Notes: a model not told the origin generated them from the sequence alone. Shown: positions 50,390 through 61,313, counted from the stretch's first letter. The stretch: DNA of 64,000 nt from Euglena gracilis (GCA_039621445.1 CP154955.1:3020017-3084016), one strand, 5' to 3'. Numbers and translations: made by a program.

Positions 50390-52195
50390 ATGATCCCCCC
50401 CCCTGGGGCACCCTCCTTGGGGCATCCCCATCAGGGCAGTAAGCTGCATGTCCTGGGGGAGGGGGAGGGGGGGGGAGACGGCTGATTCTGGGGGCAAATG
50501 TTGGATGACTGGGACCCCACCCCCATTGTGCTCACACTGACACCTCGGGGAAGTTTGGCTCAATCCAGTTAGTTAGCATAAGGGGAAGGCGATACTCCAT
50601 GGATTAATCAACACATACCGAGTTGCCTACTTCGGAAGCGGTAGTTGACTTGACCCTCCCCAAAATGGTGAAATCCAATGGGAAACGCAAGTAAGTTGGG
50701 CCAGAAAAAAGGTTGGTAGCGATTCATTCAAAAAAACAGGTCGAAATTTATGGGAAGAACAGAGGTACAAACAAAAGGGGAGCCAAATCACTCTCAGACC
50801 AATTTGGCCCCTGGAGGCCAAATTACCAGAGGGGGCAAATTTCCGGGGGGCCCTGCATGAAACTGCACACGTGTCGCATTGACAAAACTTGAAAGCTTGA
50901 CAGTTGCACCAACACCAAAATTGGAAAGAGGTGGGGGGCAGCTACCCCCCCCCCCCCCGGGCGCTTGGCCCGGGCCATGGTTGAAGGTAAGGCCAGGGGG
51001 CCAACCTTAGGGGGGCCAAATTTGCATGTAAAGAATTTCGGCGGCCATGTGCAAAAGGCCTAAAGCCAACTTCAGGGGGGCCAAGTTTGAAGGGAGAGTT
51101 TGAAGGAGGAGGGGGGCCAAGCGCCTGGGGGGGGTACATCAACAAAAAGCGGGAACCACACTTCTTCTTGTGGTTCGGCCGGAGGGAGAATGCCTCAGAC
51201 ATCTTTGGTAGTCAAACAAGCAACAGCCAAATACAGAAAGCACTACAACCCCCTGAGAAGAGAAACTGTGAGAGGGGTGCGCTGTGGTGGCAACGGTTCC
51301 CCCAATGCATGATAACACCAAATCCGACACTGTGAAAAGCAGATATCAGAAAACACAAAAAAAAACAAAAAAGCATAAACCCATTTTTCATTCACTGCAT
51401 CAACAGGTGCTGTTTGGGTTTCACTTTACCCCCACAGTGGCATTGCAAGCACAAAATAGCAAGCACACTGATTACAAAATGACTTGACGGCTCTCTCCCA
51501 GATACCCTAAACTGCATTTTGACCCAATTTGGGGGCTAAAAAAAATGGCTGGGCCAAAATCGGTCACTTTGGCAGCCACTGCCTCCACCCCCTTGGCTTG
51601 ATATCGAACCCTCTGCCATAAACCCAGTAATTGAACCGAGTCCAAATTTAAAAGAAACAAAAAAGGTGTGCTGGGACAACGGAGTGTTCCGTTTCTGAAA
51701 CTCAAAGACTACCGTGAGGTGGCCATACAATGCCCTGTTCCACCACAGTCCAGTTTACCTTTTCCCGCTCTCACTGAGGATGCACGCGTTGCTTGGAATA
51801 CTATGTAGTACTGTACCATCAGTCACCGTTACTGTTTTATGCTATCCATTACTAAACTATCCTCCTGAAATGACATAAAAGGAGTCCTTCACACGCCTTT
51901 TGTTACATGGCAAATGTCTGTATCGTCTTGGCCACATGTGCGCATGATTATCGTCACAACACCCCACACGCCCGCACTGAATTCAAATGCTGATCTTTTT
52001 CTTAACGGCTTGCATGAATGACAGCAACAAAAAAAACAGAAAAAGTTTGTCATCTGTGTGTGCTTGAAATTTGACCACCAAATTTGAAAAGAAATAGACC
52101 TTTTGGGGAATTTTGAGGGCGAACCACTATACCACCAGTTCATCCCAAACCATGGTCTGGGTAGGCTGCCCTCAGTGGTCGACAACCCACCCACC
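50390..52195. other. Mostly noncoding stretch
   Basis: G/C tracts at 50395-50475 and 50945-50962; GGCCATG.GGCCAAGTTTGAAGG repeats at 50990-51125. A minus-strand frame at 51500-51700 (LWQRVRYQAKGVEAVAAKVT) is weakly protein-like. Most of the interval shows no gene. Confidence 0.3.
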
Positions 52196-52224
52196 CACCT
52201 GTAAGAGTTTCCGGGATTCCCGTT

Positions 52225-52362
52225 CAGCTGACAGTGCCCCACCAGCACAAGCACAGAGAACTCGCCCCGCCCATCCGCTGAATTGGTCTGCATGAGCGTC
52301 GATGTGCAGTGCATTTGGGAAACGGGCGCACGCTGCACGGGGGCGCCAACGCTCACAGAGAA
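52225..52362 (-). CDS. Possible exon, unidentified
   Basis: The minus strand reads VSVGAPVQRAPVSQMHCTST, LMQTNSADGRGEFSVLVLVG, HCQLNG with G/C-rich third positions. Acceptor-like TCTCTGTGAG or CCCGTGCAG. Its end runs into a partial MITE (GGGAATCCCGG). Not recognised. Confidence 0.35.
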
Positions 52363-52603
52363 CAAGAAAACAGGGGGGAAGGGGGAACAGAACGGATCGA
52401 CGCGGCTGACAGAGCCCGGGTGCTGGGGAGGCAGTCAGGTGCAGGGGCCAGATCAAGGTCGGGCTAGGCTCTGGGGAATTTCAATCGAGACCTTGGCAAA
52501 CGTCATGTTCAATTTTGAACAACTTTTTTATGTCCAAATATTGTTCATTTGTTTAAAAACAAACAATATCTAGGTATCCCCTCCACCCTCCTGGCAAGGC
52601 ATG

Positions 52604-52782
52604 TCAGTCATCCAGGAATGTGCGCGGTTGCCAGAGGATGACGTCAACAGCATATGCCGTGACGATTTGTAAAAAAAATATTGTATACTGAATGAATGAC
52701 TGAATCATGAATGCGTGCAATGACAACGTTTCGTCCAGCTGCGACCGAAATTTCAGCGAACCTGTTTCACATCCGTCGCTAG
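52604..52782 (-). CDS. Possible terminal exon, unidentified
   Basis: Behind ACCTGTTGCTAG the minus strand reads DGCETGSLKFRSQLDETLSL, IQSFIQYTIFFLQIVTAYAV, DVILWQPRTFLDD and stops. A hydrophobic middle could be a membrane helix. A plus-strand exon reading is possible too. Low confidence. Confidence 0.3.
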
Positions 52783-53387
52783 CAACAGGTGAGTGAGCAC
52801 TCCGAAATAGCTGCTGGGGAGGAATCATTCATCGAAGTTCGAATTTGGGAGGGGAGGGATTGGCTGAACCTTTGGCTGGGGTGGTCCTGTTGACCACTTA
52901 GCTCAAAGGAGAGGGAATGAAAACATGGATCTTCGAAGAGAAAAAAAACACATAAAGCACAAAAAATGCAAAATATAAACACAAAATGATTTCTGATTTC
53001 TGTTGTGTTGGAACACGCTGACCCCCAAAAAATACAAATTATTCGACAAACAAAACAAAAACTTGACAATTCAAACAATGACAAAAAGGTTGATCTCTCT
53101 GGAAAATCATGTCCAAAGTTTGGAATTTTCTTTGGTCAAAATCATTTCCCAGCACACAAAAAAACTGTTTGGAAAAAACATCACAAAAAAATCACAGAAA
53201 TCACAAAAAATTGCATTTTGCTTCCCCCCTGCCGAGCTGATCGATGCTGGATTCTTATAAATTGTGCAACCTTCTTTGCACAATCCCGTTCATGAATTCA
53301 ATTACATTCGCGCATTCATCAATAAACTGCGCGTGGTAGGAACTGCGCGTAAACTGCTACCAAACTGTGTGTTGATTTCTTGCCAAG
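52783..53387. other. A-rich noncoding stretch
   Basis: Dense in CAAAAA and ACAAAA words; no gene seen. Confidence 0.4.
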
Positions 53388-53504
53388 GTGTCAGGGGATC
53401 TCTGGGCCAAGCTCGATCGTCATTGCCTGGTGGGCGGCGGCGGCACTGAGAACGCGGTGTGGTGGAAGGTTGGACGCAGCTTCGACCAACTGTTCACACT
53501 GCAG
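53388..53504 (+). CDS. Probable internal exon, unidentified plus-strand gene
   Basis: Acceptor GATTTCTTGCCAAG, donor CACTGCAG before GTGGGG. 39 codons, phase 0 at both ends: VSGDLWAKLDRHCLVGGGGT, ENAVWWKVGRSFDQLFTLQ. Good splice motifs and coding bias. It ends only 42 bp from the stop codon of the minus-strand ABM gene, so the genes either converge or overlap. DLWAKL also occurs in the exon at 63148-63396, possibly by chance. Confidence 0.42.
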
Positions 53505-53545
53505 GTGGGGTGCCCTTCAACCATCTGCCAGCTGGGGGGGGGGGC

Positions 53546-53687
53546 TCACATGAAGCCGATGTCCGTCTCGACGTAGCTGCGGCCGTCCATCTCCACCGTG
53601 ATCCCGCTGTCCTTGGACGCCTTCTTGAACGCGGAGAACGCGGGGGACGTGCGGTGGGTGGCGAGGTACTCCTTCTTGCTGGTGTAC
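53546..53687 (-). CDS. ABM-domain protein, last exon
   Basis: The antibiotic biosynthesis monooxygenase (ABM) fold is a small dimeric alpha-beta barrel found in heme-degrading and quinol-oxidising enzymes and in many proteins of unknown role. After acceptor CTGGCCCCAG the exon reads YTSKKEYLATHRTSPAFSAF, KKASKDSGITVEMDGRSYVE, TDIGFM stop. ERY...L-x-H-x-x-S-x-A-F-x-A-F is the classic end of the second half of the domain. The leading G completes an arginine codon left by the exon at 54148. Confidence 0.75.
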
Positions 53688-53825
53688 CTGGGGCCAGGGA
53701 GAGGGATTTCCAACCCCCTCCCCCCCCCTCTGGGGGGAATGCCTCCGTTGTGGAAACTTGCTGGTTTTCTTATTGCAGTCTGGCGGTCTGGACATGCATA
53801 GTCATGTGCCACCACCATTCATACA

Positions 53826-53957
53826 CGACACACACACACACACACACACACATACACCACACCACAATGCACGCACACACGCGCGCACACGCACACACAT
53901 AGACACACAGAGACACACACACGCAAGTACACCCACTTACAAACATAAACACACACA
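53826..53957. repeat. AC-rich microsatellite
   Basis: AC repeats with ACACGC, ACATAC and AGACAC variants in the intron between the last two ABM exons. Confidence 0.9.
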
Positions 53958-54147
53958 CAAGGAGGGTGGAGGTTACCCCATCCCGAGAAACTGTCACCTA
54001 ATGAATGACCCAGATGACAACTTTGCAGGGAGGGGGGTCCTGTAGTGGAATTTCCAACATGTTTAATCAGCCGGCACAGGCCCAAGGTGACAACTTCTCA
54101 AGGTGAGTGACACCCTCAGGGGTGAAAACTTCTCGGGGGGGAGATGC

Positions 54148-54270
54148 CTTTCAAACACGAGGGCCAGCAGGGGGTCTTCGTCGGAGATGGCCAGCTGGTA
54201 GGACAGGGCTATGGTCTCGGACTGCTTGACATGTGCTGCAATCGGACGCCACATGTCGATCCACTTGTCC
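54148..54270 (-). CDS. ABM-domain protein, middle exon with GC donor
   Basis: Acceptor GTTCCATTCCAG. Reads DKWIDMWRPIAAHVKQSETI, ALSYQLAISDEDPLLALVFE. W-x5-H-x4-E-x3-L-x-Y followed by a strand ending in FER is the ABM core. To join the next exon as FE-R-Y the exon must end at GAAAG, followed by GC (GCATCT), so a GC-AG intron is implied. An alternative is that the exon continues to FSPLR before GTGTCA (about 54105), which would spoil the FERY motif. Confidence 0.75.
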
Positions 54271-54522
54271 CTGGAATGGAACGGCAAACGGATGGAGGGC
54301 AGCGACTGAACAGACGACTTTCTGGTTTGTTTTTGTGTGCCCCTGATGAGGTGCACTCCAGGCGAAATAGATTTGAAACCATAAACTTTAAAAATACATA
54401 TCGTTGAGAAAGAGAGTGACCTGGGAAACATGAAATTGCTCAAAAAGGAATCCGGGAAGGCTGTGTGTGCCTCGATGAAAAAAAAGGAGCAGCGACAAAA
54501 GTCAGCGCGAGGATTTCGGCAC

Positions 54523-54573
54523 CTGTCCGTCAGGGTCTTGAATCGCAGCCGGATCTCCGAACCCATACCGACG
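54523..54573 (-). CDS. ABM-domain protein, upstream exon
   Basis: Acceptor GTCCCACACAG, donor ACGGACAG before GTGCCG. Reads VGMGSEIRLRFKTLTD, the first strand of the domain, followed in phase by RDKWIDMW of the next exon (split arginine). It starts with the last base of a codon, so a 5' exon remains to be found. A complete ABM domain of about 100 residues results from the three exons. Confidence 0.7.
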
Positions 54574-54649
54574 CTGTGTGGGACAAGAGCCACAGTGAGC
54601 CAAACCGAACAGACCTTCTACAGATTGGAGAGAAGGGGTCAAAAAAAAT

Positions 54650-55060
54650 CCGGCGGGTACCCGGGACCCCCCCCCAAAAGACAACTTTTTCTTTCCGTCG
54701 CTTCGCGCCAATTTTTCCTTTGGTGGTTCGGACAATTTGGTGCGATTTCGACATATTTTTGGCCAAAAAAAATGCCAAAAAAAAAGGATTTTGGGCCATT
54801 TTTGGCCAAAAATGGCCGATTTTAGGCGTAAAATTTTCCGATTTTGGGGGGGGGCTTGGCCAAAAATTTGGCCAAGCCACCAAAAGGTGTTCTCCAACCG
54901 GGGGGGGGGGTCGTTAGTCGTTGGACATAAGGGGGGGGGTCGCTGGACACTGGGAGGTTTAAGATGCAAAACGGGACAGTTGTTTGCCCTTGACTGTTCA
55001 GCTGGGGGTTGTTGTGAGGGTTTTATTGCGGGGGCCCAGAAAAGAGCGGCATCCCTTTGC
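54650..55060. repeat. Dispersed-family copy and G tracts
   Basis: 54660-54940 matches the 34.74-kb family in part (CGTCGCTTCGCGCCAATTTTTCC hairpin, TTGGCCAAAAAT words) and shares ACCAAAAGGTGTTCTCCAACC with 41075-41105 (CCAAAAAGGTGTCCTCAGACC). Poly-G runs follow. No gene seen. Confidence 0.5.
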
Positions 55061-55087
55061 CGGGGCGGGGGGGGGGGGGACAGCAGA

Positions 55088-55195
55088 GGTATGGCCAGGA
55101 CCCAGACGTTGGGGGGCTGGGGGTGCCGCAGGGCGTCGGCGGTGGGGCGGCGCGGGAGGGCCGGCGTGGCTCTGCCTGGGCCTGGGGAAGGAACT
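55088..55195 (-). CDS. Possible exon, unidentified
   Basis: The minus strand reads ATPALPRRPTADALRHPQPP-NVWVLAIPLLSP with almost all third positions G or C. Limits not fixed. It may belong to the gene starting at 58452 or be an early exon of another. The two other frames are also open (proline-rich). Confidence 0.3.
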
Positions 55196-55319
55196 GGGGG
55201 ACAGGGGTGGCGGCTTCAATTGCCGGGTTGAGGGGGATGGGCGGAAAACTACGACACACACAGTGCAGGGGTGTCCGTGCACAGGCTCCGCTTTCGGACT
55301 GTGGGCAGGGCTGCACGGA

Positions 55320-55610
55320 AATCGTTGCGAACTGAAGGTACGGCCGGGGGGCCAAGTCGGAATGTTAAGAATTTCGGCATGTCATGCAGCCATATTTTTT
55401 AAGGTGCCTAAAAAACCTTTAAAAAAACCTCAAAAAACTGGTCCTGGAAAGTTTTTCGAATTTTGAGCAAAAAAGGAGTCGCAAAAACAGGCCAACTGCG
55501 GGGAAAAAAATATTTCTGGCATCACTGGAACCAGGGGTTTCCTTAAAGACCCCCTGGGGGGGTCCAGACTCCGGCTGGCAAAAAGGCAGCTGGCTGGAAA
55601 CGAGCTGCTG
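55320..55610. other. Noncoding stretch
   Basis: TTTAAAAAACCT words like those at 58020-58100, and G/C tract at 55550. No gene seen. Confidence 0.4.
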
Positions 55611-55614
55611 GCTG

Positions 55615-55702
55615 GACCCCCGGGGGGGATAGGGGGGGGTCGCTGAGCTCTTATCCCTTTATGGGTAAGAGCGAAGCTTACCCCTGGCGAAACCCCCCCC
55701 CC

Positions 55703-55740
<38 letters not shown>

Positions 55741-56325
55741 GCCCCCCCTGGGTCGGGGCCACCTCGGGAACGGACGGATTATCACCATGATCCCGGCCCC
55801 GTTCCCGGAATTTTTTTTTTCAGTCGCGAGCGACTGGATTCCTAGTTTCCGAATCACCTGGGTTTGACCCCCAACTCCCCGCCAGGCCCGAGTTATTCAC
55901 GCGCGAAGGGGTCCAAACTCGGTAGGATTTACCCGCCCTCCCTGGATGAGCCCCCCCCCTTTGGACGGCCAAAAAATGTCAATTTTCAAAATATCTCCAA
56001 AATGAAGCCAAATCAAAGGAAATGTCCGGAGACCTAATTTGAAGCCCTTGGAACGCCCCATCTACCGGTATTTTGATTTCCCCGCAACTCCCCGCCTAGC
56101 CCGAGATACGGCCGTTTTCGGCGCAGATGGCCGTTTTGTACACTTTTCCCTCTGTTCGACTTAGCCGTTTTCGGGGGGTGGGGGGTCAAAAAATCGATGT
56201 TTTCAAAATTTCTCGAAAATGATGCAAAGTCAAAGGAAATGTCCGGAGACGTAAATTGAAGCCCTTGGAACGCTCTAGCTACTGGTTTTTTGTACACTTT
56301 TCCCTCTGTTAGACTTTTCGGCCAA
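55615..56325. repeat. Dispersed family copy B (inverted relative to 1.25-2.06 kb)
   Basis: Starts with GGTCGCTGAGCTCTTATCCC and TTTATGGGTAAGAGCGAAGC, the reverse complement of 2020-2060, then a poly-C block, CCTCGGGAACGGACGGATTATC, and TTCGCGCGTGAATA-like pieces. From 55975 come two units with TTTTCAAAATATCTCCAAAATGAAGC, AAATGTCCGGAGAC, GAAGCCCTTGGAACGC and CCCCGCAACTCCCCGCC, the complement of the boxes in copy A. Confidence 0.7.
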
Positions 56326-56329
56326 AAAG

Positions 56330-56755
56330 GTCGAAAAAAATCGAAAAAATTTTTTTTGCCCGAAACCATGTTTTTTGGCCTCCCGGACCCGGAAAAACTG
56401 TTTTTGAGCCGAAAACAAGCGTTTTTCGACCCGCCGGCGCCCCGTTTTGGGCCGCCGACCCATTGACTTTGGGTCAAAACCGGGTCAAAAAAGTCGAAAA
56501 AAATCGAAAAAAATTTTTTTGCCCGAAAGGATGTTTTTTGGCCTCCTGGACCCAGAAAAACTGTTTTCGAGCTGAAAACGAGCGTTTTTCGACCCGCCGG
56601 CGCCCCGTTTTGGGCCGCCGACCCATTGTGGGTCAAAAACGGGTCAAAAAAGTCGAAAAAAATCGAAAAAATTTTTTTTGCCCGAAACCATGTTTTTTGG
56701 TTTCTTGGACCTGGAAAAAGTGTTTTCGAGCCGAAAATTTTTCGACCCCCCAGCC
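56330..56755. repeat. Tandem repeat of about 160 bp, 2.7 units
   Basis: Units start at 56330, 56493 and 56652 with GTCGAAAAAAATCGAAAAAA and TTTTTTTTGCCCGAAA, then ATGTTTTTTGGCCTCC, GACCC(G/A)GAAAAACTGTTTT and TTTTTCGACCCGCCGGCGCC. Units are about 90 percent alike. Both strands are open in several frames, an artefact. Confidence 0.9.
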
Positions 56756-57405
56756 CATCATGGCCCTCATGGCCAATGATGGCCATGATGACCAATGATG
56801 GGCATCATGACCCCGGATGGCCATGATGACCAATGATGGCCATCAGGACCCATGAGGGCCATAATGACCAATGATGGCCATCATGACCAATGATGGCCAT
56901 CATGACCCATGAGGGCCATCATGACCAATGATGGCCATCATGACCAATGATGGCCATCATGACCCATGAGGGCCATCATGACCAATGATGGCCATCATGA
57001 CCAATGATGGCCATCATGACCAATGATGGCCATCATGACCAATGATGGCCATGATGACCAATGATGGCCATCATGCCCAATGATGGCCATGATGACCAAT
57101 GATGGCCATCATGCCCAATGATGGCCATCATGACCAATGATGGCCGTGATGACGAATGATGGCCATGATGACCAATGATGGCCATCATGCCCAATGATGG
57201 CCATCATGACCCCGGATGACCATCATGACCAATGATCACCATCATGACCCCGGATGGCCATCATGACCAATGATGGCCAATGACGAATGATGACCCATGA
57301 GGGCCATCATGACCAATGATGGCCATCATAACCAATGATGGCCATCATGACCCCGGATGGCCATGATGACCAATGATAGCCATCATGACCAATGATGGCC
57401 ATCTG
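56755..57405. repeat. 19-bp minisatellite, about 34 units
   Basis: Consensus GACCAATGATGGCCATCAT. The unit contains the palindrome ATGATGGCCATCAT, and some units read CATGATGACC so that orientation appears to flip. Variants include GACCCATGAGGGCCATCAT and GACCCCGGATGGCCATGAT. Confidence 0.95.
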
Positions 57406-57500
57406 ACCCCGGGCCGGGCCGCCGGGCCGCCGGGCCGCCGGCCGGGCCGGGCCGGGCCGGGCCGGGCCGGGCCGCCGGGCCGCCGGCCGGGATGGTCAAT
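57406..57500. repeat. CCGGGC/GCCG GC-only array
   Basis: Pure G/C repeats of GGGCCGCCGGGCC and GGGCC pentamers, self-complementary and prone to hairpins. Confidence 0.9.
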
Positions 57501-58384
57501 GAAGGGGTGGGTGTGCGCTTATCAAGAGCTCAGCACTATTCAAAACCTGGTCTGGGGTTGGAGGGGGCTGGGCTGGGCTGGGTCGGTGAAAAACAAAAAT
57601 TTCTAAAGCATTTTCGCCTTCTCGGTATTTTGATGGATGGAGCTAGATCAAGGCTGTGAGGCCTGTGGTGGAGGAAACTGTGATGAGGAGAAAAACTGTA
57701 GGGATAGGAGAGCTGGGCAGCCCAGTTGGCTGGCCAGCCTGCGGCTGGCTGGCCCGGCCTCCGGCCGGGCTGGACCCGACTTTATTTCACTCGACCCCCC
57801 CCCCGGGGGGGGCTCCCAGCCCGAATTTGGGCTGCTGGCTGGGTTTGAGCTACTGGCTGGCTGGACCTCCCCCCCAGGGGGTAGGGTACCCTCCGGCTTA
57901 TGAAAACCCCTGACTGGAACATTGTCCATCCACTTAAACCCAAGAAAATGAGTTTGAATTTCAACCTTGCGACGTTGGTTCGATGCCTAGATGGCTCTTT
58001 GACCGCCTATGAAAATAGAAGCCTTAAAAAATCTTGAAATTTTCAAATGCCATAAAAAACCTTTAAAAAAAATCTTCAAAAAAGCCTTTAAAAAAACTTA
58101 ATTTTTTTGGGGGGAATTTGTGTCTTTGAAAAAACGTGACGTCATTCCTTTTAATAGGCCAAAACACCTAAAACGGAACGCAAGTTCAAGAGGAAATGTA
58201 AAGAGAAGGCAAAGAGGGTAAAGAAAACAGCAAAGGGGGAAAAAGAAAAAAGCAACAAGACAAAGAAAGAAAAAGAAAGAAAAACTTAAAAAAAATGTGA
58301 AATCCCAAAAATAACAAAGGGACCGCTACCGAGGGGCGGTATCCCCCCACACGCTCTGCTGCTGGCAGAGCCCCGGGTAAGAGC
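57501..58384. other. Noncoding stretch
   Basis: GGCTGGCTGGCC and GGGCTG words (57550-57900), a copy of the dispersed ACATTGTCCATCCAC ... GACCGCC module at 57917-58010, then A-rich DNA. No gene seen. Confidence 0.4.
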
Positions 58385-58387
58385 CAG

Positions 58388-58452
58388 AGCGAGAGGGCGA
58401 GGAACACAATGAGGACGATGCCGATGGGGACAGTCCGGTCCCGGTCAGCCAT
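58388..58452 (-). CDS. Possible first exon with signal anchor
   Basis: From an ATG the minus strand reads MADRDRTVPIGIVLIVFLAL-SLWLLPG: a charged start followed by about 18 hydrophobic residues, typical of a signal peptide or type II membrane anchor. Donor options lie at GAGC before GTGTGG (about 58362) or nearer. Downstream exons were not linked; the segment at 55.1 kb is one candidate. Confidence 0.38.
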
Positions 58453-59195
58453 TGCGTGCCGACCGGCTCACATCCCCGCACCAAGGGGACGAGGGCGGTC
58501 GCTGGAGGGCGATGGAAAGGTGGTCAGAGCCAATGGAACCCCCCCCCAGGCCGGAGCTCCAAAGATGAGCAGGACCCAGAGACAGGCTGTGCGGGAACAG
58601 GGGGGGCAGCAGGGACTTTGGAAAACCCCGATGCAAAAATATGCGCAAATCAAACAAATAAATAAACACAAAAAAAACAATGTTCAATTTGATGCACTTT
58701 GAAGTTCGAGCAAAACAAATTAAAAAAAAACATCATTCTGTTTGTGCTTTCCCTTTCTCTGGGAACAATGCTCATTCCAAAATGTGCAATTTGTTGGTAA
58801 AACAATCAGAAGTGACAAAAAAACGACGAAAGGGCTGGCCTTCAGACAATCCCAAATCTAAAATTTTCTGGTCAAAATCATTTCAAAGCAGCAATTGAAA
58901 ATTGAAGGGAAAAGACAAAAAATACATCATCATCAAAGGGTGGCAAAACTTTGGGTCAAAAAAACATGGTTGTGCCCCCCTGACAGAAAGGCCTGGGGCT
59001 TGCGACACCCCCACCCAAGAGGTGGGGCGTCGAACCCCCCCATCAGAATGGAGGAGGCCGCCCGACCCCAGCCCCTCACAGGGGTGGTGGTGGAGCTGGA
59101 CAACATGGGAGAGGTCCTCGACAAGGGGACTTCCCCCCGGCATCGAAACCACTGTGGGGCACCGCCCAACGCGCACATCAACAACCTTCACTGGT
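58453..59195. other. Noncoding or upstream region
   Basis: 58470-58600 minus reads LWVLLIFGAPAWGGVPLALT before a stop; uncertain. The rest is A-rich DNA and a GGGGGTCGAACCCC-like hairpin area (59000-59160). No promoter motif recognised. Confidence 0.3.
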
Positions 59196-59244
59196 GGGTT
59201 GGTTTCCTTTTATTGCCCGGTGCACTTCTGGTGCCTCTGCTTTG

Positions 59245-59420
59245 AGGTTGGCGACCACCGAACCCTTCCACGGGCTCTGTTCTCCGCACTCGCCAAAACT
59301 TTGGCCGTCTCTTGCGGTGACCTCAGGATTACTTCTTGGGGGACTCCGTCTCCTCCACTCGGGGGTATAATCCACACATTGCGCCTCAGGGCAGGGTCGA
59401 GAGAAGGGCGTGGCGGTCTG
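59245..59420 (-). CDS. Possible exon, unidentified
   Basis: The minus strand reads LRRNVWIIPPSGGDGVPQEV, ILRSPQETAKVLASAENRAR with coding-like third positions; a second frame is open too. Splice limits unclear. Not recognised. Confidence 0.28.
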
Positions 59421-59499
59421 CAGGCCCCCACACCATATTGTGCGCGGCCGGGCGAGACGCAATAAACCGGGAGTTGGGGGATAATCCGTTGGGTCAGCG

Positions 59500-60136
59500 A
59501 TTACGCTCGACTGCCAGGCGGGCAACAGCGGGGCCAGAAAGGGGGGGCAACTCACACCACCATTCTGGCACCCTCAAAAAAACAAAAAAAACACACAAAA
59601 GACTCAGTCTATCACCGGGGGGTTCACCCCCCAAGGGCTGTCAGGGCAAGGTCCCCATCTTAAAATGTTCAACCAAGAAGCATTTTGACCCCATGAGTTG
59701 GAGCTCCCTCCGTACAGTTGGCTCCGGGAAGTTGGGCGGGGGTACTTTGGCACCCAAGTCTGCAAGTCTGGAGGAGAGGAGAAGGTTTCGTGATGTGGGG
59801 CTACAAATTGGAAATCCTCAAACCCAAAAAAAGCAAAAAATCGCCATTTAAACCTCCCCCAAATCTAATCCTGCAAAACGGGCAACTTGAAAGAAAATAT
59901 TGTCCACTTGATTTATAAACCCACCCCCTAAAACTCCCACTGGGTCTTGAAACCTTGAGGAAATATGAAACTGGCGACTTTTGACAGTTTGGGGTTTGAC
60001 AGTTTGACACTTGATAATTTGGGGAGTGGCAAGGTTTGGGGGGGGGTTAACTTCGGGTCCACCCAGTGCCACCATTCAGCAGTTCGAAGGGTCAATGCCC
60101 AGGGGGGGGAGGGGTCAGGTTTTCTGGGTTCTTCAT
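59500..60136. other. Noncoding stretch
   Basis: AT-rich with GACAGTTTGGGGTTTGACAGTTTGACAC repeats near 59985-60012. No gene seen. Confidence 0.4.
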
Positions 60137-60330
60137 TTAAACTTTATTCCTGCTCATTCCCAAGCGCATTTCGATGTCCAAGACAGGCATGTTTTTCAGG
60201 GGAAAGAAAAGTTCCGGCGCTTCGCCGGGTCGCGTTCTGGGGGAATTCACCCAACGCCGCCACGCTGAAACGTCGGCCAGAGGGGAGGGGAAAAGGAGAT
60301 CTGGGGGCCAAACCCCCAGTCTGCCACCGG
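60137..60330 (-). CDS. Possible terminal exon followed by AATAAA
   Basis: The minus strand reads VSAWRRWVNSPRTRPGEAPE, LFFPLKNMPVLDIEMRLGMS-RNKV stop, and the AATAAA of a possible polyadenylation signal overlaps the stop (60140-60145). Another frame (FSVAALGEFPQNATRRSAGT) is open as well and ends at about 60144. Not recognised. Confidence 0.3.
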
Positions 60331-61134
60331 CGCCTCCTGTGCCATTGGTTGCCCTCTGAAGGCATGCATCAATTTTCAACATCGATTCAAAGTTGAATTT
60401 GAATTTGATTCAATAATTAATTCAATTTCCACTTTTTTCATTTCAATTCAACTTATATTTATTATATCAACGTCCATTTTACTTTTAATGATGAATTTTT
60501 TGGCCTTCTTGAAATTTTGATTTCAATTCGAACACGTCTGTTCATGGGTGTCTGCCTTGGTCAAATTTGGGCCGACCCCGCCCAGAGGGGATGTCCCCCG
60601 CTGGCCCCCGCTGCGGGTGAGGGACACGGCCTGGGGACGGCAAGGGAAGGGCGTCGATCTGGGGCACGGCGAGGGGGGGAGGGCCGTCACAGGGGGTCAG
60701 GGCCGGGGGCTGCCCGCGCTGCCACAGGATTGACGGCGGGGGGGGGGGGCAGGTTTGACACAAACCCCCGGGCCGGGGGAGTGTGCGGACCAGGCTTCCT
60801 TGTACTAAGGGGGGACACAACATGGATCCTCGAAAACCGCGACGCCAAAAAAAAAGCACAAACACGAAACACAAATAAACGCAAAACAAAAACAAAAACG
60901 TGAAAGCACAAGTTTTGCCAAAATCAACAACACCAAAAAAACGCAAAAAAACCCCACAAAAACGTGGTTGTGTTCCCCCCTGCTTTTTACCCCCCCCCGT
61001 CCTTGACAGGCCAAAGCAGGGGAAAGTATGGTTGCACGGGGAGGGGTGTCAAAGACGTGCCAGGAGGATCGACGCGCCTGCTTCCTGAACCCAACAAAAA
61101 GGCCCAAAGCAGACCGCCATTTAGTGCGTATCAC
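60331..61134. other. Mixed stretch with weak exon signal
   Basis: 60410-60540 is AT-rich with AATTCAA repeats. Around 60555-60640 the minus strand reads AVSLTRSGGQRGTSPLGGVG behind a CCCCAG acceptor, possibly an exon. 60840-60960 is A-rich. 60990-61050 resembles the ends of the 24.57-kb element. Confidence 0.3.
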
Positions 61135-61137
61135 AAC

Positions 61138-61280
61138 GTATTTGTGATACATTAATTTTTTTTTGGTGATACATATGTGATACATTAAATTTTTTTTGGT
61201 GATACATATGTGATACATTAAAAATTTTTTGGTGATACATATGTGAAACACAAATTCTCCTTGGTGAAACATATAATAAA
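61138..61280. repeat. 36-bp tandem repeat array (left)
   Basis: Four units of GGTGATACATATGTGATACA followed by TTAAA and a T-run, with GTGATAC as the core word. The same unit recurs at 62532-62672 in the same orientation, about 1.4 kb away. Confidence 0.85.
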
Positions 61281-61313
61281 AGTTGAGAAGCACAAATTTG
61301 TAAGATGAAAAAT

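Noticed and set aside
46000-50500. Minus exon ending WVLLLG at 50.27 kb as first exon of the DYNLT2B-like gene
   Set aside because: Phase fits, but a hydrophobic segment is not expected before a Tctex1 domain and the plus strand is equally open there.
56755-57410. CRISPR-like array
   Set aside because: There are no unique spacers; units are head-to-tail 19-mers in eukaryotic DNA.
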